Below are positions 35,901-49,393 of a DNA stretch of 64,000 nucleotides, in pieces. This stretch comes from Phallus indusiatus. Its lineage: Eukaryota; Basidiomycota; Agaricomycetes; Phallales; Phallaceae. Both the position numbers and the translations under genes were made by a program. Position 1 is the first letter of the stretch, and each line of letters starts with the position of its first letter. Where the stretch lies: positions 1 through 64,000 of the forward strand of contig JAQFWX010000118.1 of the NCBI GenBank assembly GCA_027605045.1, in the 5' to 3' direction. The notes beneath the pieces were generated by a model. That model ran no database searches. It was not told the origin of the DNA and was given only the letters and a program-made list of their open reading frames with translations.

Positions 35901-37904
35901 CATTCAGTGGCATGTAGTTTCGCGGAGTCACAATCGCCGGTATTTCCTCGAATGCCTCAGTTCCGATCGGACGAGAAAATGACTGCGTATAAGAAGGGCA
36001 CGGAGCATTGCCATCTGCACCTACAATGTCGGCAAAAGACGTTTTTTTTTTCATGCCATACGATTCATTGATGAAAAAACGTGTTGATTCTATAAGTAGA
36101 ACATAATAATTATTCCAAATGATAGTAAAGCATAGATCTCAACGTGCTGTGTAACGTATTCCGGAACGTTCGATAATCCAGTCAGCCTGTCTGGCTCTTG
36201 CCATATGATATCTTCGGTGACTCAGGAATGGTGTGATATGAAACAATGGTCTCAAGTATCAGAGGAATATAAAAAGTGGATCTAGGAAGTGTCATGAGTG
36301 TCACTGCGCTCCGGAGACAGACAACCAAGTCCTACCTTCCACTCTGAGCTTTCTCCACATTCTTCGAAGTCTTAATCATGGTCCTTTTATGAAGTAGATT
36401 TACACAGACCTCTAGATATGGGCTCCGTATCGGATCGATATTAGCTCTCGGCCAATTTCACCAAATTATGTACCCCACACCATACTTTGTCCCCTACTTG
36501 CACCGCTAATAAAAATACCTTTTAGTCGATATTTTGAGGTTCTCCCCGGGCGGATTGTCAGTCACTAGACGATTGAACATCTTGTCTTCTATTCTGACCC
36601 AAATTGATGGTAGCTTAGCCTTGTGAGAACACTGCTGTGGTCACCTCTCTGGGGGCGAGGGAGAGTGAAATGGGGGAGTCCGGAGATGGCACGTTTTTCC
36701 TCCTTCTTTATCGAGGACTTGTGGAGTTAATCAAATATCCAACGCCTCTTTGTTACAATTCATTTCATAAACGATGTCATGCAAATTCCGAGGCGGACCT
36801 AGTATGGCTGCTCTAACAAGTCATTGGCCCTTTTCGCGGGGGGAAACATGCGGCGTGGTGAGGTGGGGTCAAAAATAAGTATCAAAAGCCCTTTTCGCGA
36901 TAACACCTCATATGACATACATTACAAATATCGCATGTCAGGCGGGATATGGAAGTTTAAGAATGCCAAAACGAAGCCTGGAGGTCCTGAAGATAGCGGA
37001 AAAAAACATACTTTACCGGTAGAATGTGACACATAATACCGAATACCTTTTTAGACCTTTTTGCAGCAGATAACGAGGCGATTGACGGGAAGGAGAATCC
37101 TAGACTTCTTCTCTAAGAGGTTATCTAGTTGGTCAAACCTGAGTCTCGTTTTTTGGGGTTCTGGCAGCTGACGAAGCGGACCGTACTGAGGCTGCGGGGG
37201 AGGCGATGTTTAACTTTAGCCATGTTTTCTTTTTTTTCATAAACACAATGCGTTATCTCGGTAACTGAAACACTTCTTTCATAATAATAGAAAACTGTAT
37301 AACCAAGGATCTTGAGAGACCGTGAGAGTGGCTTCTTGCTTTTCCATTTTTCATCTGCGTCTAGTTCTTCTAACCACAAAAGGTCACGAAATAAGTGGAG
37401 CGATGGACAGCGCGGGACTAAAAGGAACACCGTTCCTGAAGAATTTATTTATGTTTTTTTTTGGTGATAATTCGGTATATCAAACGTCTTGCTGGCTTAA
37501 AAACTAAAAAAAAAACACAGCAGAATGTAGGATAGATCAGGGGAAAGAAAAAACAACAACAAAGTTTGCTCAGGATATTTGACATTTTCCCCCGAATAAT
37601 AGGACATAATCTGGCGATAAATCCATAAGCGTGGAGCCTTTTCTTTTTACTTCCTTAAGAGGTACGAACGTGAGCTATACAATGGACACGCGCCCGAGGA
37701 GATGATTGAACCGGACGAAACCGAGATATTACAACATGATATAACTGATGATTGAGTTTCAAAATACATTATATTAGGGGGAAAAATAGAATCAAATACG
37801 TCCATCATGTGCGAACCGAATCAGATCATTGGTGCTTGTCAATTACGTCCCTAATAAACTCTCATATTATTGAAAGAAGACATAACAACCATCTCTTTTC
37901 AATC
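32969..37904. other. Gene-poor spacer
   Basis: About 4.9 kb without a gene I can support. A 71-codon ATG frame at 33,166-33,381 has a hydrophobic start but no other support. A minus-strand stretch near 35,130-35,010 reads as a plausible exon (FLPLGAGSANVAYAFSCAHD) but does not link to neighbours. These may be decayed gene pieces. Confidence 0.4.
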
Positions 37905-39791
37905 TCAAGATGCAATCAGTACCTAGTATTTTTTTTTAGTATTTCAAAAAAAAAAGATGCCTTCGTTTCTATACACAATAGTAAACTCACAGCAGACGGA
38001 GTTAGGCCTAGCTCGCTTAGAGTTTTCGAAAAGTCATCCCTGTTGAATTTTTTTCTGCGAAAGAATTGGGTTATGATGATAATGAGATAAAGAGATTACG
38101 TTAAAGGGAAGAAGAAGAAATGTCACAGGTTAGAGGGACTTGTTTATACCTTGGGAAATGTAAAGCAAAGGACACTGTTTCCACATCTACGGCGAGCGTC
38201 TGGGCAGCCAGGAACTCTGCCACCTGGCTTAAGGCTAGAAAGGATACATTCCACGTTTTAAAATATGATACTTTCACTTTCTATAAAAGAAGAAAACCTT
38301 ACTTGAGTCGCTAGGCAATGTTGTTGTGTATGGCTGACCACCAGACGCGAGCCGGATCTGAAAAAACATTGACAACCTAGTTAATCCGGGAAGCTCTCAT
38401 TAACACCAATTTAATTTACCTGAAGTCTAGTTTCTTTGTATTCCTTGCTGGGAACCGCCGCGGAACCCGTGACTGATTTGGAAGAACCTTGTGATGTGGA
38501 AGATACAGAAGGCTCCGGCTGCAAACCCTGCCTCAGAGCCTTCTCACGTGCCGCCTTTTCTGCTCTTGCCCGTTTATCGGCTTCGATTTGGGCTTTAACA
38601 GCTGCTTTAGCTTGAGCATCGGCGATTTTATCTTGGTGAATAAATGATGGCGCCAAGTGAGGATAACGAAACCAAAACATTATGATGATGATGATCATAA
38701 TGGTGACGGTGGTGGTGATAAGGAGTGCCAGATATGAGCGTTGAATGCTGCAGCCCGCAAAGTTTCACTATCTAAACACACCTTTCTTTCTCTGCTCTGC
38801 TTCTTTAATTGCCTCTTTAGCTTTTAGTTCTTCTCGAATAGCACCCATGTCCTAAATTTGATTATTAATTTTTCAAAAGAAACGTAAACAGAAAAACGCA
38901 GTTGAACCTTGGCTCCTTTACGACGAATCATCTCATTTGCTTTATTATCTATAGCGTCTTGTTCGGCTTTCTTAGCACGTTTTTCTGCCATCTTCTCCCT
39001 CAGTTCGGCTAATTTTTTGGCTTTTTCTTCCTCAGTCAAGGGTTTGATCTTTTATCAATAACCAGAGTTAAGAAAGCAGTTCGCAGCATGAGACTTGGTC
39101 TAGAAGGAGAGAAAAAAGGAAATGAACGGCGACAACGAACCTCCTCAGTGGACTCCTCAAATTGATCATGTCCCGATTTCTCCGCGTGAAAGTTTGCTAA
39201 AGCTGTATTTCGAAATATTTTCCCACACTGTGAGCACTTTATGCTCTGCCATGCGATTCAGACGTTTTTTTCTGACAGAAAAGTGATTTACCGAAGGATC
39301 CGCTTACTTTTGCTTCGACGTCTTGTTTCCCTGTTTCGCCGGCTGCGGGCCCATAGACAGCCTTCAGCGCTTCCATGTCGTTCTCATCATCGTCATCCAC
39401 GGCGGCTGATGCGCCACTGGCGCTGGGTGCAGCGGAAACCTCCGTCATGTCCGGGATAGGCTTATCTTGATTTTCTAACAGATGGTCCATGGCAGGCTGA
39501 AGACCACGATTGGATGTTGCTCTGAGGGCCCCTGTTTTGTAGCACCAGCGAGGTAAGATGCACGAAAATCGGGCGGGTGGACGACGAATATGTATATCAT
39601 CCATGACAACATCATGATCGTAATCCGACAGTTTGCAGCGATTGGAAGAAAAGCACACAGACAAGTTGATGATTATTCAGATGAAATGAGCAAATCGGTG
39701 GTCGTTATTTTGCATAGGGTGGTGCACACGTACATTCGACCCGGTCGACCTCGAATCCCATTGACAATAATGTATCTCTATCGGAGGGCAT
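37905..39791 (-). CDS. UBA / C2H2 / UBX-domain protein (Cdc48/p97 cofactor type)
   Basis: Ten exons, 39791-39734, 39531-39308, 39245-39141, 39048-38908, 38851-38782, 38631-38420, 38357-38303, 38234-38150, 38054-37991 and 37922-37905, give 343 aa. Residues 1-45 form a UBA domain (LLSMGFEVDRVEWALRAT) that should bind ubiquitin. An acidic linker leads to a C2H2 finger, C98/C101/H114/H120. A long Lys/Glu/Ala-rich coiled coil covers about residues 128-240. The C-terminal 80 residues are a UBX domain with the HFPR loop expected to dock on Cdc48/p97. The order matches UBXN1/SAKS1-type adaptors, which link ubiquitinated substrates to Cdc48. The final exon is just six codons including stop. Donors GTTCGT and GTTCAA (introns 3 and 4) are non-consensus but hold the frame. 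It diverges from the 276-aa zinc protein. Confidence 0.92.
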
Positions 39792-40652
39792 TTCCTTAAA
39801 CAAAAAGTAGACAAATGGGAGATCAAAGGAGATGAAGTAATGCACTGAATGCTTTGTTTCGGCATGCACGGTAACCCGCTGCGAGTCGGACGGTCGGAAT
39901 CTCAAAAATTGGGTCGGGGTCCTGTGTCACATGTGTTATAGATGCTATGTGACAGACTAGTCACGCTGTCACAAGCACTGCTGTCCCCATCTCCATCATT
40001 CGCGCCTGTGCGGAAGTCAACTGTATGTAACAAGTAAGGCTGATCTCTCTGCGAACACTCCGTTTTTGAGCGCGTTCTGCAGCAAATCTAAGCAGGGATG
40101 AGGTGCTGGATTTTCCTAGGGTTTGCTGAAAAGTACATCACAGGAAAAAACAGCCAACTGGTTCTGTTCCGAATCCATCACAGGGCGGCCACTTCCCTCC
40201 TCGCCATGCATGGGGACAGGTTAAATTTAAATTTATTATTTTTTTGGGGTAAATTTCAAAAATAACTAAATTGGGCGGTATTACTAATATTCATGACCTT
40301 TTATCACTAGAAAAAAACAAAAACCATGGTAAAATATCTGTATTGGTCAGGAACAAATTCAGTTAGCACGTTTCGCGCTCCGTGACTCATCCCGGTAACA
40401 GGTTCACGAACAATCCACACTTGCATGACTACACATATCCGGTCCCCCGAATTTGATTCAATCTGATGTCCTCATGAATACGCAGAGAATCTGTAAGCGC
40501 TGTGGGATATCTTTTTGAGCACGCTGAATAAGTACTGGATAGGATATATAAATTAACTAAACCAGACTTGGGATGGCCGTCATTACCTCGACTCTATTCC
40601 CCCTCCTTGACGTTTTGCGTACGATATCGTCAGCTACACCAACATATCTACC
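39792..40652. promoter_or_regulatory. Divergent promoter region, UBX gene / 276-aa zinc protein
   Basis: 861 bp between two divergent start codons, with no gene seen. It must contain both promoters. No clear TATA for either gene. Confidence 0.5.
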
Positions 40653-41785
40653 ATGACGTATTCCTCACCGTACTACCAGTCTTCAGACATCTTCGCATCG
40701 ACATCGACTGCCGGTACGTCTCTGGGCAGCTCTGGTACCTCCGAACCACGTTTTGCTAATGAAGACATTTCTTCCACACTAATAGGGGCCGAATATTATA
40801 CATCTCAGCCGGTCGTTCCTCACCATGGCACGAGCTACCAGGATCTATATGGTACCGTCTCTCTCTCGCCAAATTCTATACCGCTCTGTTGTGTTGACGA
40901 CCTTGTCTTATTTCTGCAAAACAGAGTCAAAACCGATTGTTCGTCGGACGCCACCCAATGCTCTATATCCGTCAATGGACTATCGCAGTACACAACCGCC
41001 GACATTATACGCTTCCTACCAACAACCACCACAACCGCAACAATCACAACATTCCGTCATCCCAGATTCCTTCGAAGACATGTATAATAATGGCACTGGA
41101 CCTATGGTACGTACAATTCTTCAAACAAACAAACCGTTTTTACACTATTCGTCATGATTGACAAATAGTTTATTTCCACACAGACTTATTCACCACCGGA
41201 GTCGCAGTCACCAGATTTGCCACTCGGCGTCGAACACAACTATATTACCGTAATGGAGCTCACACATAGACAAATACTTAGTCTCTATGTCCGACAATTA
41301 CCTTCAGGCAATCGCCGCAGTCTTGCATGTAAATATAGCCGCTGTTCGTATCCATCGGCCTTCCGGACAGAGGAGGAGGCAGTACAACACGTCACTTCGG
41401 CGCACTTGAACCAATCATGGGAGGGTTTCGTATGTCTTACTTGGTAAGTTACAAATCCATCCCAGCCCCCTAATTCCATTTTTGACTCACGGCCCTTATT
41501 TTATTTCCCTGTTTTCCTACCCTAGCGGTGTACTAATGGCGCGCAAGCAAGACGCTGTTCGTCATGTGAAAACAATGAATGCCGGAAAGAAATATGAATG
41601 TGCAGTATGGTATGTCATCGTTTATTATCAAACCGTATACCCTTTTGTTCCGTACTGAACCGATAATAATTCCTTCTAGTCATAAAACTTATGCGCGGAA
41701 AGATTACCGAAACATTCATCAAACACGGTGTTCGTCTAATTTCAAATATCCAGCGGATGGTAATACCCACGAAGCATTCTATTAA
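40653..41785 (+). CDS. Three-finger zinc protein (276 aa), probable transcription factor
   Basis: Exons 40653-40851, 40925-41106, 41184-41443, 41526-41609 and 41680-41785 give 276 aa. Residues 1-140 are Ser/Thr/Tyr/Gln/Pro-rich, like an activation region. Residues 148-168 form a possible helix. The fingers follow: C176/C181/H196/H201, C211/C214/H227 (fourth ligand unclear), and C239/C242/H255/C259. The C-terminus is short. Both last introns are phase 2 and split the codon of the second cysteine in fingers 2 and 3, exactly as in the 180-aa gene at 28,765. A role as DNA-binding regulator is inferred; targets and the exact family are not known to me. Splice sites are close to consensus throughout. 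Confidence 0.82.
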
Positions 41786-44700
41786 ATGAAAGGACTATTC
41801 TTCTTCGTTAGCTTCCGATTAATCCACGGCATTTTATTTCGCATTTTCCAACAAGAGTTTTAATTAATAGTCTTCAACTGCCAGGAGCAACTATTTTCTC
41901 TTCTTTTTTCTTCTTCCTCTTGACTTATCAATATTATTTCCTAGAACAATTTAAAATTATCATTAATCAGACTGTAGACATAGTCTTCCTTTATATCATA
42001 GTAGTGTCTTAATGTCCCATCCTCTGTATTTACACACGCAGTTTTTCCTCCACTCAAATATATAAATATATATAAATATACATCCTAGGTTTTTAAGACC
42101 GTGCTTGATGATTTGATCAACGTATCTGAATCGTTTTTATACATAATGGCACGTTGCAGCAATCTTAGCTATACTAGGAAATTTACAAGGGACAGAGCAT
42201 CAATCTACTCATAAAGAAATAAATCGTGCCAGTTGGAAATTGACTTTTGATTCTAATTTGCGGGGGTTGGTATTCCCTCAGCAACGGTTTTACGAACCCA
42301 ATAAAGACTCAGGTTCGTCGGAGGTTCCAAATGCTAACCGATTATGCGTCGATTATGCGCTGTTAGGTGTTTTCGTGCGTGGTAGGCACCTTTTTCCCTG
42401 ACCGAGACATGTGCGTATAAGACCAGGTTGACACCCTCTAAAAAAAGTCGAGCCATGCATCAGGCCTGGTGATCAGGGTAGGAAGAGCTACGCGAACTCG
42501 AACCTTTACGCGGCGTTAATGGTTATAAAGCTCAATCAATCTCCTGCTTTCCGAGAAAACGCGTTGATAGAGTAGACTTATCTCGCATGCTCAGGCTGTC
42601 AAAATCATACATCTTTCAATTTTTCATTTACATAATACAGTTTAATTTCTCCAGCTGAGCTCCGACCTCATACCCAACTCTGCCTCTGATCATTGACGGG
42701 TTTATTTGTCCTGTACCGTCAATCATATAGAAGAGTCGCATGATTCGTTTCAATAGTATCAGTACAGTTGGATAGATTCGCACAGCTGTTAGTTTGATTG
42801 CCTTGGCAATGGGTACTTGGATTTCGAACGGGGAGCATATGGCCGAAATCACTGCCCAAATGTTACTTATTGCAGGAACTTTAATATCGCCGGAGGAAAC
42901 CCTTTGAATATCTCTCTTCCCCTTTACGCGGACTCCTGAAGGATCACATAACTCTTGGATTGGACAGGGGAGAGCGAAGTTCTCTTCTCAGATACAACCC
43001 AATATATATCTCTGCACCGGCTTTGACTCGAAAATAACAATTCTAATTCCAGCCTCAACTGACCCTAGCTGTAGAGCTACAATATCCCACTGCATGATGT
43101 CAAAATTTATTTACATGCATGAAAACTATTTCACAAAAAGGTAAAAAATTCCTGTTGCGTGACGTCCGGAGATATACTGAGTTAGGCTCAGTATTGTCGT
43201 TTGTTTATTGGGGGACTGACGCCTTCAAGAGACTGAGGCCGCTAAGCAGACCGACCTCTTTTTAGCGATGACGAGGCTCTCAGGCTCCACCTAAGAAATC
43301 TTGCCGTGTTTTTAAACAAGTATATCGGAATGGACATGGGAGAGATCTTGGCCAGGATGCGCCATCACCTGCTCAAATGTGGTTAACAGATCTCGGACTG
43401 GAGTCTCAAGCGGAAAAGCACGAAGAACTTTCCCCATGGTACTATTTAATATCGCTCGCGTTCGCTGTCACTTTCTGTCCCTGCTTTCTCGGTCCTCATT
43501 GGATAGTTGCAATTAATAATCTCGCTAATTTTCGGTCAGATTGTTTGTCCCATTGCCTTAATAAATGCATATATCCATTGGGGATGAATGGATATGACGT
43601 AAACCCAGCTGTTGAATGGATTTCAAAAACAAAGGTTTCATCATCATTGTAAAACCTACGCGATCACTCAAGAATAGTCCTGTTGATAGCCCGATGAACT
43701 GGTACATTATCCGATGCGGCGGCAAAGTCATGCATGTGCATACATGTACCAGGTAAAAACTCAAACTCAAACTTTGACTGACGCATGATGCATGACTCTT
43801 ATTGAGAAACAGCCACGGACCAGAGAAACACTAGTTCAATCAGATGGATTTTATGTATGTATTGTAATTATATATATGCAAAGTTTTGTTGGTAATCGTT
43901 CTATACTTAGCATTTGAAATACCAGTTAGCCCCAAAAGGAATCCAAAATGTACGGCTAATGGATATAATGATGGGAGCTCTTGGATAGATAAGTGTGCGT
44001 ATGTATGTCCATGTTACGATGGTGGATCTGGTGGATCACGTAGCTCCCGGCTCAATTATATCATTTGAGTCGTGCCGGGTAGCGCATACCAGTGCATAAA
44101 ACTCATTGGTTGATGGCCATCTCCATGTTAATCATCAAACCACTAACATTCAAATCCGCAGTAGAGGAAAAAAGGCGACATCACCAACTGAGAGGCTCTT
44201 TCATATATCAAAACACTTTCAAAACAAGAACAAAACGTAAACATAAGCATGTTATATATACCTATCAAATCGGGGTGACGACCCCTGAATATATTTGTGG
44301 AATAGAGCTGGATTTTTTCCACAACTGCTTGTCACCTTGATACTACTTTATGAACCCCCTCACATCTTCGTTGTCAGCACGCCTAAACCAAATTACCGGT
44401 ACCTTCTACAGAAAGCTTCAAAACAAATGGATATCGGATGATCGGACATAATCCGCCGCTAGAAGTTGTTTTCCGGGAGAGAGCCTATTCGTTCGGTTAA
44501 TCATCCAAAATCTAATTAATGGTATGCGGCGTACTAGTAATGTAGCTTTTTGAATAGATGTTGAACAAAACCATGCAGTGAACTGCTTTTTTTTACGGGG
44601 AATCTGCATCAAAAAGAGATGGCCATATCGTGATTTCGCGAATTACTTTAAACGCAGGGTCTTCGAGAAGAACAAGGGAGAGTCTCAATTCAATCGTCAG

Positions 44701-47700
44701 TCAGTGCTAATACATACATACATAGTGACCCGTTTTGCCGAATCTCGGAACGCAACGATCAATTTAGGAACTGCAGCATCCCAAATCTAGAATATATTTG
44801 AATTCGTGTAAGCAAAAGATTCAGCGGCTCGCCCAACTAGCATTCAGTGCTTACTGGAACTAACGCCATACATAGCAGGTGTGTCCATCATGGGCAATTG
44901 ATAGTATATGGAAGTCAGCACCGAGGCAGGTTTTACATAAACCTCGTTTATGCCTGGGGCACAGGAAAGGTAAATTCCCTCCCCGGGGGAAGTGTGTCTC
45001 AAAAGCGCATCTTACCTGAGAGTTACCAGGGCGTTAGAAGCAATACACGAATGTAAATGCGAATTTGAGGGTTCTGGGGACAGTACAAGTGCCGAAGTTC
45101 TTTAGTAAATCTTTGAATTTGAAGCCACATGGCAAAAAAACCAATTAATTAATTAAGCTTTAGTGAGAGAATGAATGGAACACATTGACGGTTATTGTCG
45201 TTTATTCCCGAATGATTAAGGATTAAGGTTAAGTGATTTCATCTCTTCTCTAAGTTTAATACGAGTATCATGAGAAATGTACTGAACGGCTGAGTTTACC
45301 ATCACAGGCTCATGCTTTGAACTCGGACCGAAGACCTGAGCGATCCTCGGAAAACGAAAGTTTTTGTGTATACACGAATTATTCCGAAAGGATGTGCAAG
45401 GGACGTAGTAGTTCATTAACACGGACGATCATAAGAAGAAGCAAACTCATCAATGGTGCCGCAAGGAACCACGGAATCTCATCATAAGCGTAACCAACCA
45501 GGATCTCTGCAGGAGTAATTTCGAGGCTTTTGTGCGAACGTAACGAACGCAGGAACCGAGAGCCGCCCGAACTTTGGAGTGCCATTTGTACTTGCCTTTT
45601 GTCAGAATGTTCAACAGTTCCGACTGTGGAGTCATGGCAAGCATGAGAATTTTCTTTACAGTTTCTTTGAGTAGACGCTTAATCGGAGTATCGGTGAAAG
45701 GAAAGACCTGGCAAAGTGATGGTATTCTCCGAATCCATGGAATAATAGATGCGCCCACGTGTCAGGTAAGGAGGGTACAAAGTCGCGGGGGCAAGCTGGG
45801 GTTGAAGGGTCCCAAAGTAAAGGAAAACAATGTCAGTATCAAGCTTCTTCGAAGACTTCTCAGGCCGTCCTTTTCAGTCGGTGTCTACGTCAGAACTTCT
45901 CCCGAGTGATATGACCTCTCGCTCATTAAGTTAGCATGTTAACCGGCGACATCGGCGTATTGATCGGTCGTTTTTTGGTTCAAAGAAATTATTGAGATCT
46001 ATTAAATAATAGGAAATGTGATATGTGTGAATTATGTTGACTTACAGATGAGTGAATTGCATATAAACCTGTAGCTGTGACTGCAATTAAAAGTCGCGAT
46101 ATATTAATGTGATGACGATACTTGAGTGGTACAACCGTTTTTTTTTTTTTCTTCGCAAGTTTTACGTTAAGAAAATTCAACCACATGAGAAGGAACGAAA
46201 GTCACCGGTTATCTTCACTATACCAATCGGCTATCGACAATCAACCGGGGGCACTCGGAATGCTGTGCAAGAGTCTGGAAAAATTCGAATTTGGTATACT
46301 GATGAGCCATTTTGCATGATCCCTTTTCAAACGCAAACTAAAAATGTACATCAAAAATAACGACCTTCGGATAGATTGATCAGATATATCTATGTTCTTT
46401 TTTTTTCAGAATTTGAAAAACGAGGATTAGGAACCACCTGTAACACGCAATGTAAATTATTGATAGCAGTAACAGTAATATCAAAAGGCGTCGTTATTAT
46501 GATAACAATAGCAACATACCCAGAATGAGAGGATCTCGCTTTTCGGAGATAACTGACAGTCACTCCCAGGTGATAATCGTGCCCTCAGAAGCAGTTATCA
46601 TCTCGATTCTTCAGAAGTGTACCTGGACATTAATATGCAACATGATGGGTCTGCAAGATTTTCGGGGCTCAAAATAGACGTGTCAGGGAGATTATTATCC
46701 CAACTACTGCATTCAGCCCCGTATCTTGTACACATCATGTCATATGATCGTCGCCCAACTCGCAAGATATCCCAAAAACCAAACTGTCAAAGAAGTAATC
46801 ATGACTTGCTTCGTTTCAAATAAATTTTGAGATGAACCGCAGCACCTTGGATTTCCCAACATCAAAAAAATGCCACTGCGACGAACTGTTGGCGTTGAAA
46901 AGCTCCACTTCGAGGTTATAAGTCGGAGTCCGACATTGTGCTGGGGTTAAGATGAGAGGAGATGATGAAAATACGAAGGCTTTAAATAAGTGATGTTATC
47001 TGGTAGTTGATGCTGATGCTGCCTTCGATGGAGACAGCAAGAAAATAAGAGTTAACCTTACATCTTTTAACGGACTCGGACATCTCGGATGAAGTGTTTA
47101 CGTAATGGTCACGGGGACTTGACACGTCACAATGCTTGTTGAGTTTTAAACTTCGGGTTTCAATTTTCAGCGAACAACTGTCGCATTCCATTATAATCTT
47201 TACCGGTAAGTAGCCTTTTTCAAAAGTGCACGTGGTGCTTTGTGGTACATTGAACATTGCCGAATTAGCCCATAAGCTGTTACCTCAGACGACGCCCCCA
47301 CTCAGTAACAGAGTCTACGGACTACGGCGTACGGTGTTTGCTCAAGCCTAAATGTTAAGGAATAGAATGTCACAGGATCTCCGGGGGCTATGAGGAGTTA
47401 ACTGCATATCCAACTATGTACAAAGTGCGATTTACTCCCGAGGATATTTTAGACAATGCTTGTCATGCCGATGCCGGGCATCTAAATGTTCTGGCCGGAC
47501 GGGACCTCCCATAACTAATTTTTATGGCAAAACAGGATCGAGTACTGGCATAGGTACTACAAGTTTGACCTTTAGCCATCCCCAAACGCTGTTCCTTATT
47601 TTCCAAAAATATCTCCGGAGATACCAAACTCACGAAGCCCTGCAATCGGTCTCCAACTCAAGTCGACGCCACAGCTTCACAAGACAATAGCATACTTAAC

Positions 47701-49393
47701 GGTCAAGGTCACATGAAAAGTTGACTGGTCATACGCGGTCTCAACTTAATTGCCCCTCACGTACCAGGCGGTGTGAATGTTGAGCTTATGTTAACTGTTT
47801 AAGTTGCGAAGGCTTGTCAGGAGGTTATGAAAAAGATCCGAATACCATCAAGCGCGTATACATTAAATGGGATCATTTTTGGTCCCATGAGAATACGTGT
47901 ATTATGAGATGATGACAACGGTGGCAGGGACAACGGCACAACAACCAGCGCGCGAAGGTCAATAAAGGCAGCGCATTTTGTTATTAAATCCAGATATTCA
48001 AGATCTTAAATTCGGTTACACTGAAATTCTGTCCACTGAGGTAATGACTTTCGTTGTTAGAGTGCCTCGGTTCATTGACTGATGGTAACGATGAGTTGAA
48101 CAGATTATCATTATTCCTGGGAAATATATCCCAACCTGTTGAGCTGTTTGTCCCGCGTTGGCCTTTGCCGCTTAGGAATAAAATAGTGAGTTTTCTGCAT
48201 TACATGACTGACGTACTCCTCGAGCATTTTGAACCGAAGCTTATTCCATAACGAGAGACAACCTGGCAGTCTGGTTGCGGGCAATTATGAACGCCCAGCG
48301 ATGTTTCTATTTCCTTCGCCGAAGGATGGAAGAAGCGGAACAAGAGCCCTGTAGGTTTTATGTGAATAAAAGAAGCATCAAAGTTAGACCCTGTCAGGCT
48401 GCCAGCTTGTGCTTAGGGTCCATCTCGGAGTACGCATTCGTCATTAGATTCCAGTTAAAAATAATGAGAGATATTTGAACCAGAAACGATGTAGATTAGG
48501 CAGCAATAATACCATATGTCCGTCCGGTTGAATCCCTTCCTTTGTCGTGTTTACTATTGGGTGTCAACTCAGAAATCTCGCATAGGAAAGAAAGGTTGTT
48601 TATGCACTCGCAGAAAGGTATGTAGCTAAAGTGTGACTAAAAAAACTTTCTATGTCTATCAAATTTTCAAATTTTTTTTTGGTAGAGCTGGAAAACTGAG
48701 CATTTGAACAAACCAAATGGAGGAGTTCGGTGACTGATTGTAATCTCACCGTTCTCAATTCTTATCTTGATCAATTTCAGTCAAATTCTTAGGCATTGTG
48801 ATCTACCTCTCTCATTTCGTTACTGATGGACTTGTCATGCCCCGTGGGATCTGGTCTCCCAAAATTTAGGTAAAGGCTCAATATAAGACAGCATCCTGTT
48901 CGTTTATGGGTCTGTGTAGATTCCGAAAAAAAGGGCTAAGTCATTCAAGGCAGTCTTTTAATCTGAGGAGTCAAGCACGGGAACCAAAAGTTTTTACCTT
49001 TAAGTACCAACCTATGACCCGATTAAACCTGGTTTAGTTAATCCTCAAGGAAAGTGTTTCATGAACAGTTCTAAAGGACTCACTTAAAGTTTAATGGTTG
49101 TATCCAATGCCAACGCCAATATCGTTAATCTTTTTCCCAATCTGTTTTTCCCTTCAAGCCTCTTTATGTATACTCGATAACACACAATCATCGCTCGTTG
49201 ACCTTCAATCGTCGCGCAGACGACCAAGTAAGTCCCTTTGTAAGTTTGATGGGGAATTGGAAGAACTTTACCTTTTTGGGGTCGGCGGCAGTTCCCGAAG
49301 ATCACGTAATGGTCTGCGGCGAGTTCTGATTTCTGACATGAGTCTTTAACTGAATTCGTCTACCCATTCTGTATATTCTTGTGCTGTTGATCG
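41786..49393. other. Largest gene-poor spacer
   Basis: About 7.6 kb without a gene I can support. Scattered protein-like fragments occur (minus strand near 42,630-42,850 and 45,380-45,760; plus strand near 48,060-48,350) but do not join and carry no decisive motif. AT-rich microsatellite-like sequence lies at 42,057-42,085. The last few hundred bases should be the Kelch gene promoter. Confidence 0.4.

Noticed and set aside
45380..45760. Minus-strand frames with cytochrome P450-like flavour (PWIRRIPSLCQVFPF, then EILVGYAYDEIPWFLAAPLM)
   Set aside because: The order and hydrophobic pattern vaguely resemble P450 segments, but no heme-binding Cys motif or ExxR was found and the pieces do not join. 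Too weak to call even a relic.
48054..48360. Plus-strand exon-like frame (SQPVELFVPRWPLPLRNK) and following short frame
   Set aside because: Starts at TTG, has no ATG exon upstream and no diagnostic motif; could be chance or a very old relic.
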